From the NCBI RefSeq assembly GCF_023078275.1, contig NC_062981.1:21258846-21322845 (forward strand): a DNA stretch of 64,000 bases, written 5' to 3'. Made by a program: the position numbers and the translations under genes. The DNA comes from Leguminivora glycinivorella. Its lineage: Eukaryota > Arthropoda > Insecta > Lepidoptera > Tortricidae. The notes under the pieces are model-generated. The model saw nothing but the letters and a program-made list of their open reading frames with translations. It was not told where the DNA came from and searched no databases. Below are positions 1 to 10,745 of this stretch, piece after piece (the first letter of the stretch is position 1; every line of letters begins with the position of its first letter).

Positions 1-420
1 GATGTGTACTAGTTCCTTCTTTTAGGACCTTTAGTACAGTAGTACACCAAGAGAGCGAGAGACAACTTGTGAAAATGGCGTAGCCGAGAACTGATCGGCC
101 GTTTTCGCGCGCTCTCGGTCCGAGTCAGTCGGTTCTAGTTCGGTTGCGGTCGGATCACACGGATCGCTTTGCTGTCATTGTCACTCATCAGCTCTTCGCT
201 CCTTTCGATCCCGTTCTGTTGCGCGTGTTTGAGTATACTTACTATACTATAGAGAGCAGAATCATTTGGGAGTAGTTCGGTCTAGTACAGTGTAGGGATT
301 CGTTTCTTTTGTACTATTAGTACATGTACTACACAAGCCTATCGTACGTTCATTCATAGTAAAAGGAAGCGATTTTAGGTCGGCCAAAGTCGGTTCGGCG
401 TCGATATGTTTGGGGAGGCG
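1..420. other. GC-richer unassigned segment, possible promoter or 5' exon
   Basis: Bases about 80-230 are clearly richer in G, C and CpG than the AT-rich DNA that follows, and no repeat family seen elsewhere in the window matches. A start codon in good context near 74 runs into a stop after two codons, so it does not code. A promoter or non-coding first exon is conceivable, but nothing decides it. Confidence 0.2.
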
Positions 421-631
421 TCGATATCACGTTATCAACGCATCATAGCCACGCAAAGAGAGTATTTATCCACGTATTTATAGTATGCTCGGAATTTACA
501 GTCAATTAACCAGTTAATTGAATTAATAAAGGCCAGTTAAAACGTCTGGTATTTAATTACTTCATCGGAACATCAGTCAATATTGAAGGTTATCTCGTTA
601 TATCATTAACTGTTTTTATTATGGTTGATTC

Positions 632-735
632 ATTGCTAGTTGCCAAGAGTGGCACTGAAACTTAAGTGTGATGTGCTCTGTCTACCCCTTTATGGGATAC
701 CTACAGGTATAATTGTAAGTACATATGTTTTTCGT
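632..735 (+). repeat. Truncated copy of tRNA-less SINE-like family
   Basis: Matches the 3' half of the retroposon at 5507-5750, including the phrase GCCAAGAGTGGCACTGAA and the ending before an ATGT-rich tail. The 5' half is missing. Confidence 0.6.
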
Positions 736-1000
736 AGGTATGTATGTATGTTTTACTCGTTTTGGGGGATGAGTTAAAAAAATTGAATTCTCGTTTCTGA
801 CAGGTGAAGTTTAGAAATCTCTTCAAAACTAATCAAATAATTGGAAAATATCACGTAACTTAACAGCTAACTACTTAACAAGATTTACTATTTCAGTTTA
901 TCTTTTAACCAAACATTCAATTTAATTTGACCTCATATCTCAAGGCAAATGAACCAACTCAAAGACCAATTTAAATTGGTAAATTACAGAAAAGCTATGA
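736..1000. other. AT-rich stretch, nothing recognised
   Basis: Low-complexity AT-rich DNA. The short open frame starting at 949 runs into the following repeat and has no family features. Confidence 0.3.
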
Positions 1001-1440
1001 ATATAAGTGAAGCAGTAGATCACCGGCTCACGAGCTGCGCAGACGCAGACTTTCACTCACGATTCGCTGACAAAGGGAATAACAGATCTAGAACAGGATG
1101 GGATGACACAGGTGACAGATACTTTTGTCTCCTTTACTCACGATCTGTGGATAAAGGATGGAACAACAGATCTAGAATAGGATCAGGTTTAAATTAGGGC
1201 TCTGGATATTCGTTACTACCCGCCGATCCGTGCGCCCGGCCCCTTAGCCCCGGCGGTGCTAAGCGTCCGAACTACCCGAACCCGCCGAAGTCCGTTCCCG
1301 TGTAGTGCCGTTCGCGCGTGTAGTGCCGAATCGGCGTTCGGGGCCGGACGGCCGGACGCACGGACTTCGGCACCGTTCGGGTATTGAACACACGAGGCGG
1401 CCGGCGGACCGATCGACTTATTGCCGTGCCGGTTTGTATT
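1000..1440. repeat. Interspersed repeat with GC-rich island (copy 1)
   Basis: Bases 1045-1190 hold two imperfect direct repeats with the phrases ACTCACGAT and ACAGATCTAGAA. A strongly GC- and CpG-rich island follows at about 1196-1435. The flank phrase TTTAAATTAGGGCTC recurs inverted at the edge of the island at 3225-3455 as GGGAGCCCTAGTTTAAAT, and the flanking phrase GGAACAGGACGGGATG recurs too. Both islands therefore belong to one mobile or repetitive unit. Confidence 0.5.
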
Positions 1441-1892
1441 TAAAAAATAGGTGAAATTTAAAATTTATATTAATTTAGCGAACGAATAGGAATTGGTTTT
1501 ATACATACTCGTTTTATTTTGATCAATAACGTGTTAACTATATTTTTTGTACTTGTTCCCGTTACGTTGTAGGCTACTCGTACAGATTAGATAATATGGT
1601 GATATTCAATACAAATATTACAAACGTATTCCTATTCCTATAGGTCCATAATTCGCCAGGCACACTAGTCTACTGTTTTTTTTTCAATAAAGTTGCTTAA
1701 GACAATTGCGAAAAGTAGAGTTTAATGGACTTTATTTGTCTCTAGGTTAACTAATAGAAGTCTAAGCAGGGTATTGGTTTGTGTGAAAAATACTACAATA
1801 TATTAGTTCTATTACTTGATTGTTTTATAATGTTCATGATGCCTTACTATAGGGACCATACCACTTATAGTATAGTATCTATGTCTCATAGT
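1441..1892. other. AT-rich stretch, nothing recognised
   Basis: No open frame of note and no match to the repeat families found in this window. Confidence 0.3.
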
Positions 1893-2015
1893 TGTAAAAT
1901 AAATAAATAAATATTGGGGACATTACACAGATCGACTTAGCCCCAAACTAAGCAAAGCTTGTACTATGGGTGCTAAGCGACGATATACATACTTAAATAG
2001 ATAAATACATAAGTA
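1893..2015 (-). repeat. 3' half of tRNA-derived SINE family A
   Basis: The reverse complement matches the 3' body of the copies at 15607 and 23715, including the GTGTAAGGTGTCCCC-type end and the AAGCTTTGCTTAGTTTGG phrase. The tRNA-like head is absent. Confidence 0.65.
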
Positions 2016-2136
2016 TGGAAACGGATTATATCGCGTATCCTGAATTTACTATTCATCCCGACGTTTCGAATACTTTACAGCGTCCTTGGTCAACGGGTGA
2101 CACTCAGTTTCCACAGTTTTATTTCATAAATATCTT
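2012..2136. mobile_element. MITE, TATGGAAACGGATTAAATCGCG family (degenerate)
   Basis: The left arm has the phrase TATGGAAACGGATTATATCG, the middle has CATCCCGACGTTTCGAA, and the right end is an inverted CAGTTTTATTTCATA. Related copies lie at 36891-37030 and 60594-60740. This copy abuts the SINE fragment on its left. Confidence 0.6.
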
Positions 2137-3200
2137 TCAAATTAAGGAAATGTATTTGTACTATCGAGTTATTCGTTTTTATCTAAGAAGTTAGTAGAAT
2201 TAACGTCGCATGAGAAGACAAAGGTAATAATAATGACATGTGGGCGGCACAATAACCAATAACCGTGGTGATTTTTACTGATAATAATGACACTCAAACC
2301 TCACACTCGGCTTCCCTTTGACAAGGACAAACATTTTGTTTGAAAAGTTCTAGATGTAGCCGCGCTGTTTTACAAATACCTAGTTAAGAATGGTATTTTT
2401 TTTTTGTTATTTTGGAGGGAACCACTTTGAAGTGAATATGTATCCATAGTCCTGGTTCTTAACTTGAGCTAGTCGGATAGGGTGTGACAAAAAGCATGAG
2501 ACTTGACATGTATATAGATAACTTACAAACACTTAACAGAAAAAAATAAGAGTACGCAGACGCCGAAGTGTCAATGTTTCCCCTCTTTTCCCTCATTTTT
2601 ATATCATTATCTTCAGTTTTTTTATATTGTCATGAAAACCGTGAAAGCTATAATCACGATATTTAGGAAAAGTATATTCTCCATAAAAATTTTCTACAAT
2701 ACTGTCTTTTAAGGTATATAGCTTTAACTCATCATTTTCAAATTATGCTTAAGTCCCCCGCATAATATTTGTGTTTAACTACTAGTGGGATGAGTAGGGG
2801 TAGCACTACCGACTGTTAGTAATATACTTAAAATGGAAATATTGTAGAGAATTTCATGGTACTTCTCCTAGACATATTTCTGGTAAGTACCTACTCGTAA
2901 TATTTACCTTTAATAGTTTTCGTGAAAATATAAAACGCTAAAAATGGGATATAATAGTGGGGGGAAGAGATTGACTCCTCGGCGTGTTTCTACTTCTATT
3001 TATTCTTATGAACGTCAAAGCTATGTGCATACCAAGTTTTATGCTTTCTGACATCATAATAATTTAGGCCACTGAAAACGCGTGCCGTGCCCTATATAAT
3101 AATACCTAAAATGTAAAACATGGAAAAAAATCGAGTAGTTAAAATTTGTCCCCCAGTGTTAGTTATTAAGGTTTTATCATTTTTGGTTCTTTAAACTGAT
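2137..3200. other. AT-rich stretch, nothing recognised
   Basis: About 1 kb with no coding potential and no repeat shared with the rest of the window. Confidence 0.3.
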
Positions 3201-3545
3201 TTTCATATTCGCTTGAACCAAGAACGCGAACGATCATCAAGCATCACTATACGTCGAGAACGGATCGGACCCGCGGGTTTTTAGAGTCCGTCGATCCGGA
3301 CACACGGACTACACGGGTACCCGGACTTTAATTACACGGTCCCTAATTACCCGTTCCAAACGGGCCAGAAATCCGGATTCGTGTAACACGGGAACGGATA
3401 CCCGGCAACGGGTACACGAAACACGGACGCGACCGGGAGCCCTAGTTTAAATGAGCCAGCAGGTGATTTCTGAATGGATGTGATCTGTCTCTTTCACTCA
3501 TGATGATCTGGAACAGGACGGGATGTGGGGTCAGGTGTAGTACGC
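3200..3545. repeat. Interspersed repeat with GC-rich island (copy 2)
   Basis: Bases 3225-3455 are full of short ACACGG, ACGGG and CCGGA motifs in both orientations. The right flank shares phrases with the left flank of the island at 1196-1435, in inverted order, which marks both as one family. Confidence 0.5.
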
Positions 3546-4280
3546 GTAGCGTAGGTACTAGGTACGGTAGCTAACAGCAGTAATTTTGTTGGATAAACTT
3601 TAGATCGTTTTAAAAACCTAGCCAATGCATCGTCTTTAATATACCTGGGCCTGTAGCCAAGAGTACAATGTGACGGTCATCGTTGTTGGTCCGAGGCTTT
3701 TGGCTACGCGCACTGCTGGCATAAGGTTATCACTTGACTGTCATCGCAAAAAATTTGGTACTATCCGCTTCCGACCATTGTATATGTACTTTGTTTTTAA
3801 AATTGTATATGGAATGGATATACTTAGCAACAAAACAAACCTTGTTTAGAACAACTGTTTGATTTACATAATAATTACCATGTTGAAGTCATGAACTAGC
3901 TGGAACTCATAAACTGACGTGTTTTCATTAAAAGTAATGTAGTAGATTTCTTATCCGTAATCGTATCCGTTACAAATTAACATACAGCTGTACACCGCGC
4001 CTTTGCGCACGCGCATAACTTCGAAAAAGTTCTAACTAACACCAAAACATCAGGCACTTAGAACATTGTGACAGTAAGTTGACAAAGACTTATATTTGTA
4101 AGTAAGACAAGGCGCTTAGAACCTTTTAGTGAATAAAGTAGAATGGCGCACGTGCAGTGATGTCAGATTCGCGATTCAAGGTTAGCGTGACATTTTGCAT
4201 TGCACGTTTATATTCTGACGTATTTGCATATGCGAATGTGTGATGGTTTTTAAAAAGCTGGATAATCTAGCAGGCTCTAG
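3546..4280. other. Unassigned stretch
   Basis: No coding signal and no clear repeat match. Short CG-rich runs near 3660-3730 did not match anything else in the window. Confidence 0.25.
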
Positions 4281-4283
4281 AAT

Positions 4284-4492
4284 CCATACTAATATCACAG
4301 AATATATAATAGTACAACTAATGTTATAAATGGGAAAGTGTGTGTGTCTGTATGTTTCTTCGTCTTTCACGGCAAAACGGAGCGACGAATTAACGTGATT
4401 TTTTAAGTGGAGATAGTTAAAGGGGTGGAGAGTGACATAGGTTACTTTTTATCTCTTTCTAACGCGAGCGGAGCCGCGGGCAGAAGCTAGTT
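4284..4492 (+). repeat. RTE-like LINE 3' end / SINE-like repeat (GCCGCGGGC family)
   Basis: Runs from ATGTTATAAATGGGAAAGTG through TTTCACGGCAAAACGGAGCG to GCCGCGGGCAGAAGCTAGT. The same order of phrases recurs at 16435, 17805, 20072 (minus), 24072 and 57110 (minus). Known Lepidoptera repeats with this end are usually ascribed to RTE LINEs, which is family knowledge and not shown here. Confidence 0.6.
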
Positions 4493-4559
4493 TGAAAATA
4501 AGGATAGGCGACTTTTTTTATAAATTGACTTAACCTGATGGAAAGTGACGACACAACGT

Positions 4560-4795
4560 AAGGGCCTGGCCACATGGGCGCGTTGCGGCGACGCACCGCG
4601 AAAATTCTGCGTTGCGTTGCCGCGCCGCCAGTTTTTGCGGCAGGAAATCTGCGGCGCGGCACCGCGACGCAAGAACTCGCGGTGCGTCGACGCACCGCAA
4701 AAACTCGCGGCGCGGCACCGCAACGCAGAATTTTTGCGGCGCGTCGCCGCGCCGCCAAAACTGGCGGTGCGTTGCCGCGCCTCGATAACTATACA
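4560..4795. mobile_element. CpG-rich MITE-like element (GGGCCTGGCCACATGGGCG family), copy 1
   Basis: About 235 bp of extreme GC content made of GCGGCGACGCACCGC-type self-complementary blocks separated by AAAATTCTGCG and AAAACTGGCGG. An inverted copy lies at 12712-12932. Open frames of 80-140 codons occur in several frames on both strands because the motif lacks stop trinucleotides. They are not genes. Confidence 0.7.
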
Positions 4796-5102
4796 CAGTG
4801 CAGAACTTCACGATCAGTCTTAATCCAGACATGGATCCCATTACGCGCATTCTGCTCTTGCACGTATTACGGAGGCGCTTAAAAAAAAGGAGACGAAAAG
4901 AAGATGCTCGGTCAACCCATATATATATAAAATGAATAATGACGGAACTCATTTTGAAAGGAAATATGCGGCATTAAAAACAAGTGAAGTTCAAAGAATA
5001 TTTCAGAATGACAATAGCAAGTTTCGAAGAACTGGTCTTTAAAATCTCACCTCGAATAAAAATACAATATATATTTAGAAAACCTGTCGGACCTCTGGAG
5101 AT

Positions 5103-5165
5103 GCTGAGATTAACTAAATATGCCGAATACCGAATATTTACCGAATATTCGGCCCATCTCTAATG
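5103..5165. repeat. hAT-like MITE terminus (CCGAATATTCGG family)
   Basis: Ends in TTCGGCCCATCTCTAAT and carries CCGAATA motifs, matching the right terminus of the complete copy at 57998-58478. Only one end is present. Confidence 0.6.
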
Positions 5166-5204
5166 TGGACAAAGGACGAAAGGACAGCCTTATAGACAGC
5201 AGGC

Positions 5205-5332
5205 AGGCAATTATGGTCGCGCGATAAATGATAAAAATATCAGGCCGTCCCTATCGCACTATTTGTAAGTGCGATAGGGACTAGGGACGCCCCGATGTTT
5301 TATCATTTATCGCGCGACCATGATTGCCCTGC
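5205..5332. mobile_element. Palindromic MITE (TGGTCGCGCGATAAATGAT family)
   Basis: Left arm GGTCGCGCGATAAATGAT is mirrored on the right by ATCATTTATCGCGCGACC, with inner arms CTATCGCACT and AGTGCGATAG. A half copy lies at 14050-14130 and a degenerate one at 61160-61260. Confidence 0.75.
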
Positions 5333-5506
5333 AACTTCTTATTGCTATCGGTGTCGAGTACTTATCCAAGTTAGGTATCTATTTTAAATATGACGGTGTA
5401 ATTGTGTGCAGTACAGTACCTACAAAAAAAATGGTACAGAAATTAAAAATAATTACAGTAGGTACGCTGAACCAAAATAATATATTACTTACAATACTAT
5501 ATATCA

Positions 5507-5750
5507 GGCCTGTGTGGTGACGGGTTAAGAATTTCACCACCTCCTTTCTTCCCGTGGGTGTCGTAGAAGGCGACTATGGGATATGGGTTAAATTGTGGCG
5601 TAGGCGAGAGGCTGGCAACCTGTCACTGCAATGTCACAGTTTCGTTTTCTTTCAACTCCTTATTTGCCAAGAGTGGCACTGAAGCTTTAGTAGTTTCATG
5701 TGTTCTGCCTACCCCTTTATGGGATACAGGCGTGATTGTATGTATGTATG
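5507..5750 (+). mobile_element. SINE-like retroposon without a tRNA head (complete copy)
   Basis: This 244-bp body runs from GGCCTGTGTGGTGACGGG to an ATGT microsatellite tail. It is flanked by the exact 12-bp duplication TACTATATATCA (5495-5506 and 5751-5762). A second complete copy at 57171-57408 has the same 5' end. The shared start suggests a defined SINE unit and not random 5' truncation of a LINE. No A box or B box was recognised. Confidence 0.8.
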
Positions 5751-5821
5751 TACTATATATCATATCATTTTCCTCAGAGCATTTTTCCTGTCTTTGTGTA
5801 TACTACCTACGGTTGGCAACC

Positions 5822-5880
5822 CTAGGCCGTTTTCACATTATCCGATCCGATATCGGATATAGGAAGGATGTAAAATGTAA
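5822..5880 (+). repeat. MITE end (GGCCGTTTTCACATTATCC family)
   Basis: TAGGCCGTTTTCACATTATC followed by CGATCCGATATCGGATA matches, in inverted orientation, the termini at 9260-9277 and 9690-9716. Confidence 0.6.
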
Positions 5881-5937
5881 GATTTATGCGCTTCCAGGTT
5901 TTTATTTATGTATTTAATAGATTATTATTACTAAAAA

Positions 5938-6484
5938 ACCGGCCAAGAGCGTGTCGGGCCACGCTCAGTGTAGGGTTCCGTAGTTTTCCGTATTTTTCTC
6001 AAAAACTACTGAACCTATCAAGTTCAAAACAATTTTCCTAGAAAGTTCTTATAAAGTTCTACTTTTGTAATTTTTTTCATATTTTTTAAACACATGGTTC
6101 AAAAGTTAGAGGGGGGGGGACGCACTTTTTTTTCCTTTAGGAGCGATTATTTCCGAAAATATTAATATTATCAAAAAACGATATTAGTAAACCCTTATTC
6201 ATTTTTAAATGCCTATCCAACAATATATCACACGTTGGGGTCGGAATGAAAAAAAATATCAGCCCCCACTTTACATATAGGGGGGGTACCCTAATAAAAC
6301 ATTTATTTTTATTTTTTATTTTTGCACTTTGTTGGCGTGATTGATATACGTATTGGTACCAAATTTCAGCTTTCTAGTGCTAACGGTTATTGAGATTATC
6401 CGCGGACGGACGGACGGACGGACGGACGGACAGACAGACATGGCGAAACTATAAGGGTTCCTAGTTGACTACGGAACCCTAAAA
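5938..6484 (+). repeat. Interspersed repeat, GGCCAAGAGCGTGTCGGGCC / GGGTTCCGTAG family, intact order
   Basis: Begins AAAACCGGCCAAGAGCGTG and ends GACTACGGAACCCTAAAAA, with a GGAC/AGAC tetranucleotide tract near 6409-6440. GGGTTCCGTAG occurs near the left end and its complement at the right end. Copies are at 47688-48366 (minus) and 30537-31026 (rearranged). No coding capacity was seen. Confidence 0.75.
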
Positions 6485-6489
6485 AGAGA

Positions 6490-6815
6490 CAGTCAAACGA
6501 TATTTTTGTATGAAACCGGCAAAAAGAAAGTGAAATTTTTAACTTGGTACTCAAACACTTGCATTGTAGTAAAGAAAAAATTACATCATATATTCGATTA
6601 AGTATATCGAAAATAGTTCACAGAAGTACAATTCATCCATTGAATTACTATGTACTAACATACTAGAAATTACACCCCAAACAAAGTCTGTGCTCCGGCC
6701 GGCAGCGCGCGGCGCATGCGTGGGGAGGTACCGTGTCATAGAGTAAGACTTGACCAATGACCACCTAGACGCGACACTCTTAGTGTAGACCTTTTTTTAT
6801 ACTTTTTGTAAAATA
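6490..6815. other. Unassigned stretch
   Basis: AT-rich apart from a short GC-rich run near 6690-6730. No match to other families in the window. Confidence 0.25.
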
Positions 6816-6818
6816 CTA

Positions 6819-6960
6819 ACCCCCTTATTCATAAACGCACACTAAAGTTATCAAGCCGATAAAGTTCGTTTGTCCCTTTTCGGCGTATTGGTGTGATAGA
6901 AAGGGACAAACGAACTTTATCGGCTTGATAACTATAGTGAACGTTTATGAATAAGGGGTA
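6819..6960. mobile_element. Palindromic MITE (CCCCCTTATTCATAAACG family), copy 1
   Basis: Long near-perfect arms with CAAGCCGATAAAGTTCGTTT mirrored by AAACGAACTTTATCGGCTTG. The outer ends are CCCCTTATTCATAAACG and CGTTTATGAATAAGGGG. A second copy is at 33038-33177. Confidence 0.85.
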
Positions 6961-6964
6961 AGTA

Positions 6965-7590
6965 GTTTAATTTTAGCACTATCATACATTGTGCTATGTT
7001 TAAGTTCTACTAAGTGAAACAAAAATACATTATTGATTTTTTTCATATACCTACTTTAATTGCCCTTAAAGAAAATCATAGGTTATTATTGTATGAAAAT
7101 ATCGATTACAACTCGTGTTAGAACTGTGTAGTATTCATAAGTATAACGTGAAATAAATTTAACATTTCTCTTTTATATATTACAAACAGAATATAATCAC
7201 AATTACTATACTTCATTACCTACATGTCAAGTCTGTGCGATTATGATGCGATTAATCTATGATTTCGTTCAACAAAATGGCAGCGATAGCTTCGCGTTTG
7301 AGGAGCTCGTCCCTTCATTGAAATAATTACTTAAATAAAGCTCGATTAACATAGCGTGTATACTAACCGATGAAATGTGACACGTCAGTTTTATTCAATT
7401 TTCTCGTATGGCTTAAACAGCATCTTGTTGCGCAGGAAGGCATTTTTACATTTTATTTGTGTGCAGGCAGAACCAGAAACATAAGTCCAATGGACTATGT
7501 TTGTAGCGCAAACGTTTTGCTCGCAGTGCCCTCTCTAGTATTACCTCAATGAGTTCATCATTATCTTTAGTGAAGTCAGTCATTTTCCAT
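6965..7590. other. AT-rich stretch, nothing recognised
   Basis: A 60-codon open frame starting near 7370 has no domain features and is probably chance. Confidence 0.3.
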
Positions 7591-7795
7591 ATCAAGACGC
7601 CACCCGCCGTTCGTTGCTATTGTACAAAACGAATACAGACCGTCGCGTGTGGCGTGTGACCTTCGCCCGTCGAACCACCCGCCGCCGGCGACGTTTCAAA
7701 GAAACCACCCTCAAACATTTCCGAACAAAACATTCGAACGTCGTCAGTCGCGGACCCGCGTAATTAAAACCACAACACGTTCTATGAACATTGGT
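7590..7795. other. CpG-richer unassigned segment
   Basis: About 200 bp with more C, G and CpG than its neighbours. Short frames exist on both strands but carry no recognisable motif. It lies directly before a GGGTTCCGT-type repeat and may be part of it. Confidence 0.2.
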
Positions 7796-8711
7796 CAAGT
7801 GCGAGTCGGTTTTCGACTTTTCCATACAAAGAACTCATGAGCGCCTGAACGACTGTGATGGCAAAGTTAACTTTTCGCACTTTCAAGACTTTACGTATAT
7901 ATCTCGGAAACCATAAGAGATAGAGCAAAATGGACTTCAGATTTGGGCTGTCGTTGGCACAAATTCTATGTTTTCGTCAACAGAGACCTTTTTTTGGACC
8001 GATTTTAACAAAATTTTGCTCAGTCCACTTACAAACGGTCTTAAGCGCCTCCTTTTTAGTAGAAACTTAAGTCATTTTGGCAAATGAAAAAAAAAATTGA
8101 ACAATTTCTAAAAAGAAAAAGACAGAAATGAATTTCTTTCTACCTGTCCATCACGCTTACAAAATTTTAAGACGTTTAGTACTGCTTGCAGCGTCAGTGA
8201 GTGAAAATCTTAATTTGAGTTTTTTTCTCGTAAGTCCGACTTACGGTTGACTGTAGATTTCTAATAGGTTTTCCTGTAATCTACAGGTAGAGGGCTATCT
8301 CGTGTATTTTTTTGAAAATTTTACGCTAAGTAGTTTCGGAGATAAGGGGGAATGGTCATTTTTTGTCTATTTTCTTAAATTACTTCTAAAGTACCAAAAT
8401 TAAAAATTAAAAAAAAATATATTTCAAATGCTCATAAAATGCTCTTTCATTTGATATATAACACAATATAGTTTTAATAACTTTGATTTTTAATTTTCAA
8501 GTTTACCCCCCAAAAGTGACCCCTATGATTAAATTTCATTTAATTAAATTACATATCCGTCTTTGGGCCACAGGTTTACATATGTGTACCAAATTTCAAG
8601 TAAATCGGTCCAGTAGTTTCGGAGAAATCGGCTGTAACAGAGGGACAGACAGACACACGAGTGATCCTATAAGGGTTCCGTTTTTCCTCTTTGAGGTACG
8701 GAACCCTAAAA
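7795..8711 (+). repeat. Interspersed repeat, TCAAGTGCGAGTCGG / TACGGAACCC family
   Basis: Starts with GGTCAAGTGCGAGTCGG and ends with ATAAGGGTTCCG plus GGTACGGAACCCTAAAAAA. The internal AT-rich part contains ACCAAATTTCAAGTAAATCG. A shorter copy is at 24510-25018. It shares the short GGGTTCCGT inverted ends with the family at 5938-6484 but has a different interior. Confidence 0.6.
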
Positions 8712-9165
8712 AAACGATATAAAACGCAAAAATTGCGGATTTAATGCAGATGGCACTCTCCTAGAACAGTTTTTGTCCGAGGCACCACCGAACTGCCGAT
8801 ATTGGCAGGACGCTTCCGACATTTTTGGCATGCCGGACCCCCCGCCAGCTGTCGGCCGATAATATTTGTGTGTGTGCGTATATAATGTAGGTATACGTTT
8901 GTAGTAGTGTGAGTGACAAAAATGGCGTCTATTAAACAGCTGCTGTTAATGATGAATTTCTGTTGAAAACAAAAAGATTGTAATTCATCGGTCCGAATTG
9001 CGGATACTAATTTTTTCATCTTTTAGTAGATATAGTTAAATGTGAAATTATAAGTATTTATTTTACTTGCCGCTCTTGAGTATTTTTATGCTCGTTATTT
9101 TAATTTTACAATAAAATATAAAACTTTTTAAAAATATTTTTTGATACAAAATCATACTTCATTGA
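8712..9165. other. Unassigned stretch
   Basis: Contains a CG-rich run near 8760-8850 and a good-context start codon near 8922 (AAAAATGGCG) that stops after 14 codons. No family is recognised. Confidence 0.2.
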
Positions 9166-9174
9166 TGTGGAACA

Positions 9175-9277
9175 ATGCGTTTTATCGGACCGACATCCGA
9201 CACTATCGGAAGCGTTTATCGGATGTAGGATGTCGGTCCGACACCCGATATCGGATCGGATAATGTGAAAACGGCCT
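9175..9277. mobile_element. MITE (CGGATCGGATAATGTGAAAA family)
   Basis: Self-complementary blocks TATCGGACCGACATCC and GGATGTCGGTCCGACA, ending GGATAATGTGAAAACGGCCTA. Ends recur at 5822 and 9716. Confidence 0.6.
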
Positions 9278-9394
9278 ACACCGCTCAATGTGGCATTTGT
9301 ACGATACAGCAACGTGCCGCGGCGGCCGGCCGTGTCGCAGTTGTTAGCTAAGCTACCCTTGTGTGCGTGCGTGATGACACGATTCGCTGGTTGT

Positions 9395-9440
9395 TCTTTT
9401 AGGTATTTAAGTACTTTTAGGTGTTTAAGTACTTTTAGGT
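9395..9440 (+). repeat. Short tandem repeat, TATTTAAGTACTTTTAGG
   Basis: Two and a half copies of an 18-bp unit, immediately before the repeat starting AGACGCTAC. Confidence 0.8.
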
Positions 9441-9442
9441 AT

Positions 9443-9640
9443 TTAAGACGCTACAGGAGCGAAAATGGAAAGGAAAGGGGGCCCTTTCAATTTGGGAATT
9501 TTAGTTAAATATACTAGTGTTATTAACTAGATTTATCGAAAAAAATTGTCCATCCAGAACAACTCAGTTAAAAGATATTGCGAAAAATTCTTTAAAATCG
9601 AGGTTCCGCTCTCGACTGTTTCCGATATCCCATACATTAC
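9443..9640 (+). repeat. Direct repeat R1, copy 1
   Basis: AAGACGCTAC, GGGAATTTTAGTTAAATATA and ATCGAGGTTCCGCTCTC occur in the same order here and at 9788-9966. It is probably part of an unclassified transposable element. Confidence 0.75.
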
Positions 9641-9674
9641 AGGCGCCATCTTGTATTTTTTCCATTGAAATCCT

Positions 9675-9716
9675 TATGACATCCGATATCGGATCGGATA
9701 ATGTGAAAACGGCCTA
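9675..9716 (-). repeat. MITE end (GGATAATGTGAAAACGGCCT family)
   Basis: Terminal fragment identical in its final 30 or so bases to the end at 9250-9277. Confidence 0.6.
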
Positions 9717-9787
9717 ACGGAATTTAATTACTAACAAAAATAATTGATTAGTCTATAATTTGGATGTTTAGATTATTGCAATACATT

Positions 9788-10320
9788 AAGACGCTACGGG
9801 AGCGAAAATGCTAAAATGGAAAGGAGTCCCCCTTTCAATTTGGGAATTTTAGTTAAATATACTAGTTTTATTAACTAGATTTATCAAAAAAAAAATTTTC
9901 CATTAAGAACAACTCAGTTAAAAGATATTGCGAAAAAATCTTTGAAATCGAGGTTCCGCTCTCTTTTCCTCCTTCAAAACTTATTTAAACGGAACGAAAT
10001 TTGAGAATCTGAATAATTTAAAATGAAATAATCTGTGTCGGACCGTTTAGATTTTTTGGACAATTGTTACCGATCTTGAGTATCCCTTTTTCGAGCCATA
10101 TTGAAAAATGCCGTTTTTAGAAATTTTTGATTGGATCTAGCATCTTTTAAAATAAGAATAGCAAAAAATATCAAAACGGTCCGACTCAGAAAAAATAATA
10201 ATAATCTGTGTCGAAAAAATCATTGCTCTATCTTCAAAAACCAAGGAGGAAATAGTCGAGAGCGTTTGTATGGAGAACTGACCTGTATCGTATCGTCTTA
10301 AGAAATCTGATTTCAAAGGT
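9788..10320 (+). repeat. Direct repeat R1, copy 2 with extended body
   Basis: Begins like the copy at 9443. It then includes ATCTTGAGTATC, TCAAAACGGTCCGA and AGTCGAGAGCG. The latter phrases recur at 11040-11150 and 11598-11700, so these are pieces of one longer element broken by later insertions. Confidence 0.65.
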
Positions 10321-10479
10321 TTAGGTAGGAAATCTAATCATCAATATTATTGCAATGTAAAATTATTTTTTTCTTTTTTCTCCGTGTTTTCTAACGCGCT
10401 TATTTTTAGGAAGCGGTTTTTTTTCATGGTTTGTTTAAGGTACACACCAACATGTTGTAAACATTTTTTAGTTTTTCGT

Positions 10480-10745
10480 AAGTTAGTCGTTAACGGTGGT
10501 CTACAGCTAAAATTGATCTACGACAGAAATGATCTGTACATATTAAAGTAAGTAGGGAAGAAAACCGCCATGCTGAAGTGTATTTGTGCATGCCACGTCT
10601 GGTCTGTCGCATGCATGGTGAGACGACTTGGACGCCTTTATGAGTGACTGCATGGCCGGAAAAATAACACCAGAGGGAGTTGCGGAAATCAAGGGGAGAG
10701 GGCTTTGCCCAGCAGTAGGGCACTATAACGGGCTAATTAAAAAAA
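10480..10745 (+). pseudogene. Decayed LINE 3' end
   Basis: Ends with GCTTTGCCCAGCAGTAGGGC followed by an A-rich AATTAAAAA tail. This phrase is typical of the 3' ends of lepidopteran non-LTR elements. No intact reading frame remains. The minus-strand frame at 10490-10723 runs antisense to it. Confidence 0.45.

Noticed and set aside
4530..4952. Overlapping open frames of 80-140 codons in the GC-rich element, and the matching set at 12652-13202
   Set aside because: They exist on both strands in several frames because the GC-rich motif lacks stop codons. The composition is all Arg/Ala/Cys and has no domain.
8922..8967. Good-context start codon AAAAATGGCG as a small peptide gene
   Set aside because: Stops after 14 codons, with no sign of a following exon.
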